DNA of 64,000 bases, taken from contig CAVWNR010000009.1 of NCBI GenBank assembly GCA_963756525.1, positions 1,302,001 through 1,366,000 on the forward strand, in the 5' to 3' direction. Each line of letters begins with the position of its first letter. Position 1 is the stretch's first letter. Positions 61,890 to 64,000 of this stretch are shown here, piece after piece. The notes below the pieces were generated by a model. It was not told the DNA's origin, ran no database searches, and saw nothing but the letters and a program-made list of their open reading frames with translations. The DNA comes from CAVWNR01 sp963756525. GTDB lineage: Bacteria > Actinomycetota > Actinomycetes > Mycobacteriales > Jatrophihabitantaceae. A program made the position numbers and the translations under genes.

Positions 61890-63008
61890 TCAGCTGGCGA
61901 CGGCGGGCAGGCGCATGACGCCGGTCGGCGGGTCGTCGGCCTTCGGCAGATAGAGCCGCTGCACGGCAACCAGCAGACCCTCGGCCACCGTCTCGCGGAA
62001 CGCCGGGTCGACCAGCCGGGCCCGGTCGCCGGGTGAGGTCAGGTAGCCGATCTCGACCCGGACGGCCGGCATCCGGGTGAGCCGCAGGATCGACCAGGTC
62101 TTGCCGTGCACGCGGGCGTCGAGCAGCCCGGTCCGGGCAACGAGCTCGCGTTGCACCAGGTCGGCCAGCCGCTCGCCGATCGTCGAGCTGGAGGTGTGCC
62201 CGCCGTAGTGGTAGGTGGCCAGGCCCTCCGCTCGGGGCGAGGGCGCACCGTCGACGTGCAGCGAGAGCAGCAGGTCCGCGCCGACGGCGTTCGCGAGCTG
62301 GGCCCGCTGCTCGTCACTGGCGCCGTCGTGCCGGCCGCGGGTGAACCAGCTCGGGATGTGGAGGGCGCGCAGTCGCCGTTCCAGCCGGCTGGCGACATCC
62401 CACACCAGGCCGGCCTCGCAGACCTCGCCGTAGCACACGCCCGGATCGTCCCCGCCGTGGCCCGGGTCGATGGCGAGCCGCTTGTCCACCAGGCTCGGAC
62501 CGGCCGCCGAGACGGCGGCGAGCTCGCGCAGCAGCTGCGGGCGGCCGCCCACGACCCGCCGGCCGAGCTGGCGCAGCGCGCGCAGCGTCACCGGGCCGCA
62601 GACCCCGTCGGCGTCCAGACCGTAGTCGCGCTGGAACGCCCGCAGCCCCTCGCGGGTGCGTACCCCGAACACGCCGTCGGCGCGCGCCACGTCGTAGCCG
62701 AGTTCGAGCAGTTGCACCTGCAGTGCGGTCACATCGTCCCCGACGGGCGGAGTCGTAGCGTCGAAGGCGAGGATGCGGTCGCCGGGCCGCCACCGGGCGG
62801 CCGCGAGCGCGTGGTATGTCTCGGTGCCGACGATGCCGTCGACGGAGATGCCACGCCGCTGCTGGAAGTGGCGCACGGCGAACTCGGTGGCCGCGTCGAA
62901 GCGTGCCGCGCTGGCCGGATCGGTGTTGTCGAGCAGGCCGAGCCCGGCGAGGATGCGCCGGACCTCGGCGACGGCAGCGCTTTCAGTGCCGCGACGAAGT
63001 GGCTGCAT
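61890..63008 (-). CDS. cwlM: CwlM-type peptidoglycan amidase-like protein
   Basis: A 372-residue protein: two peptidoglycan-binding repeats (about residues 1-65 and 80-145, FQQRRGISVDGIVG and FQRDYGLDADGVCG) then an amidase_3 domain (LAIDPGHGGDDPG, LSLHVDGAPS, RVEIGYLTS). There is no signal peptide, as in mycobacterial CwlM (Rv3915), where the phosphorylated protein activates MurA in the cytoplasm. ATG at 63008 is chosen; an upstream frame extension has no homology. Confidence 0.92.
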   Translation of the reverse strand: MQPLRRGTESAAVAEVRRILAGLGLLDNTDPASAARFDAATEFAVRHFQQRRGISVDGIVGTETYHALAAARWRPGDRILAFDATTPPVGDDVTALQVQLLELGYDVARADGVFGVRTREGLRAFQRDYGLDADGVCGPVTLRALRQLGRRVVGGRPQLLRELAAVSAAGPSLVDKRLAIDPGHGGDDPGVCYGEVCEAGLVWDVASRLERRLRALHIPSWFTRGRHDGASDEQRAQLANAVGADLLLSLHVDGAPSPRAEGLATYHYGGHTSSSTIGERLADLVQRELVARTGLLDARVHGKTWSILRLTRMPAVRVEIGYLTSPGDRARLVDPAFRETVAEGLLVAVQRLYLPKADDPPTGVMRLPAVAS

Positions 63009-63175
63009 CGAAGGGGGAACCTCACCAGGTGTGCGTGCTCTGGGTGCGCCGCGGGCTGCAGCGGTTGGGCAGCAGTCATTCTGCCGCACGCCAGCGCTCG
63101 CTCCGAACTCGACACTCGGGCGCCATATGCCGACTTCACTCGAGTGGCGGGTCAGCTGCGGTCATCCGCGGCATG

Positions 63176-63213
63176 GGAAAGGGCGGCCACCCGACCGGGT
63201 AGCCGCCCTTTCC
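63176..63213 (-). terminator. Strong hairpin downstream of trxA
   Basis: The 12-bp arms GGAAAGGGCGGC and GCCGCCCTTTCC pair perfectly, with a further ACCCG/CGGGT pair in the loop, 12 bp after the trxA stop. Probable terminator of the trxB-trxA unit. Confidence 0.75.
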
Positions 63214-63225
63214 GGGGCGAATGCC

Positions 63226-63552
63226 TCAGATGAACTCGGCGAGGTCCTTGAGCAGCGCCGCCTTCGGCTTCGCGCCGACGATCGACTTGACGACCTGGCC
63301 GTCCTTGAAGACCGACATGGTCGGGATGGACATGATCTGGTAGTCGCGGGCGATGCCCGGGTTCTCGTCGATGTTGACCTTGGCGACAGTGATCTTGCCC
63401 TTGTGCTCGGCCGCGATCTCGTCCAGGAGGGGGGCGACCATGCGGCATGGACCGCACCACTCCGCCCAGAAGTCGACGAGCACCGGCTCGTCGGCCTGCA
63501 GCACGTCGGTGGTGAAGCTGGCGTCGGTGACGGTCTTGGTGTTCTGGCCCAT
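63226..63552 (-). CDS. trxA: Thioredoxin
   Basis: A 108-residue thioredoxin with the active site WCGPC at residues 32-36 and the cis-proline segment SIPTMSVF. It reduces disulfides in cytoplasmic proteins using electrons from TrxB. ATG at 63552 with GCAGGAGA upstream. It is 49 bp downstream of trxB. Confidence 0.97.
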   Translation of the reverse strand: MGQNTKTVTDASFTTDVLQADEPVLVDFWAEWCGPCRMVAPLLDEIAAEHKGKITVAKVNIDENPGIARDYQIMSIPTMSVFKDGQVVKSIVGAKPKAALLKDLAEFI

Positions 63553-63601
63553 GCTGTTCTCCTGCTCGGGGTCTCGGACGGGTGGCTGCTGGTACAACGC
63601 C

Positions 63602-64000
63602 TCAGACGGTGGCCGCGATTCCCTCGGCCGGGCTGGCCGCGTCGGCGCGGGCGGCGAGGTAGCGCTCGGCGTCGAGGGCGGCCTGGCAGCCGGTTCCGGC
63701 GGCGGTCACCGCCTGACGGTAGACGTGGTCGACGACATCGCCCGCGGCGAACACGCCGACGAGGTTGGTGCGGGTCGAGCCGGGCTCAACCAGGATGTAG
63801 CCCTCCGGGTCGAGGTCGATCTGGCCTTTCACCAGGGCGCTGCGCGGGTCGTGCCCGATCGCGATGAACAGGCCCTGCACCGCCAGGTCACGCTCGTCGC
63901 CGGTGCGGGTGTCGCGCAGCCGGATGCCGGTCACCGACGTGTCGCCGTCGATGCCGACCACCTCGGCGTTCCAGATCCAGCGGATCTTGTCGTTCGTCCG
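63602..64000 (-). CDS. trxB: Thioredoxin reductase, C-terminal part
   Basis: The last 132 codons of a gene whose start lies right of the window; the frame is open to the final base. The segment NLVGVFAAGDVVDHVYRQA is the FAD-binding signature of thioredoxin reductases, followed by AVTAAGTGCQAALDAERYL. It passes electrons from NADPH to TrxA. The redox CxxC lies outside the window. Confidence 0.95.
   Translation of the reverse strand, partial: RTNDKIRWIWNAEVVGIDGDTSVTGIRLRDTRTGDERDLAVQGLFIAIGHDPRSALVKGQIDLDPEGYILVEPGSTRTNLVGVFAAGDVVDHVYRQAVTAAGTGCQAALDAERYLAARADAASPAEGIAATV

Overview
The window is high-GC actinobacterial chromosome centred on the replication origin. The gene order rpmH-rnpA-yidD-yidC-jag-rsmG-parA-parB on the plus strand, facing dnaA-dnaN-recF-dciA-gyrB-gyrA-DUF3566 and tRNA-Ile/tRNA-Ala on the minus strand, is the standard actinobacterial oriC neighbourhood. 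Other lineage markers are crgA, a class E sortase next to pabA, MurT/GatD, the proteasome activator Bpa and CwlM. Much of the left 33 kb resembles gene groups known from mycobacteria (serS with a small metallopeptidase, pheA, pat, bpa, murT-gatD). Genus cannot be fixed from the sequence; a non-mycobacterial, soil-type actinomycete is likely.

Layout. 1-8.7 kb: DNA glycosylase end, rhodanese, glycerophosphodiesterase, the giant NAD-dependent glutamate dehydrogenase, a methyltransferase, a Smr protein, an ArsR-type regulator and a HhH-GPD protein. 8.7-24.2 kb: amino-acid metabolism. Histidine catabolism is split in two (hutH-hutU at 8.7-11.9 kb, hutI at 21.4 kb) around bpa, serS and aromatic amino-acid genes (pheA, hpd, pat). 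24.2-33.3 kb: pabA, a small membrane protein, sortase, crgA, PH-domain protein, rhomboid, ppiA, lipoprotein, gatD-murT, an S53 peptidase and an enoyl-CoA hydratase.

33.5-42.5 kb is an integrated genetic element. It is bounded by a 47-bp direct repeat that is the 3' part of tRNA-Ala(TGC), and an intact tyrosine integrase sits next to the complete tRNA gene. Inside are a RelE/ParE-Phd toxin-antitoxin pair, a decayed DUF4193 gene, a secreted trypsin-like protease with a downstream lipoprotein, a decayed IS3-type transposase, and a conjugative MobF relaxase/helicase that has lost its HUH active site through a deletion and frameshift. It is best read as a degenerate integrative (formerly conjugative) element that can probably still recombine but no longer transfer itself.

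42.5-64 kb is the origin core: tRNA-Ala, DLW-39, tRNA-Ile, DUF3566, gyrA, gyrB, dciA, recF, dnaN, the probable oriC, dnaA, then rpmH through parB with two parS sites inside parA. A Uma2 nuclease-fold protein, a nitroreductase, an alanine-type aminotransferase, a GNAT protein, cwlM and trxA-trxB follow. Most genes on both sides of dnaA/rpmH are read away from the origin. Four intergenic spacers outside the element (12.0, 18.2, 26.2 and 33.3 kb) carry long inverted repeats of different sequence, the most unusual non-coding feature of the window.
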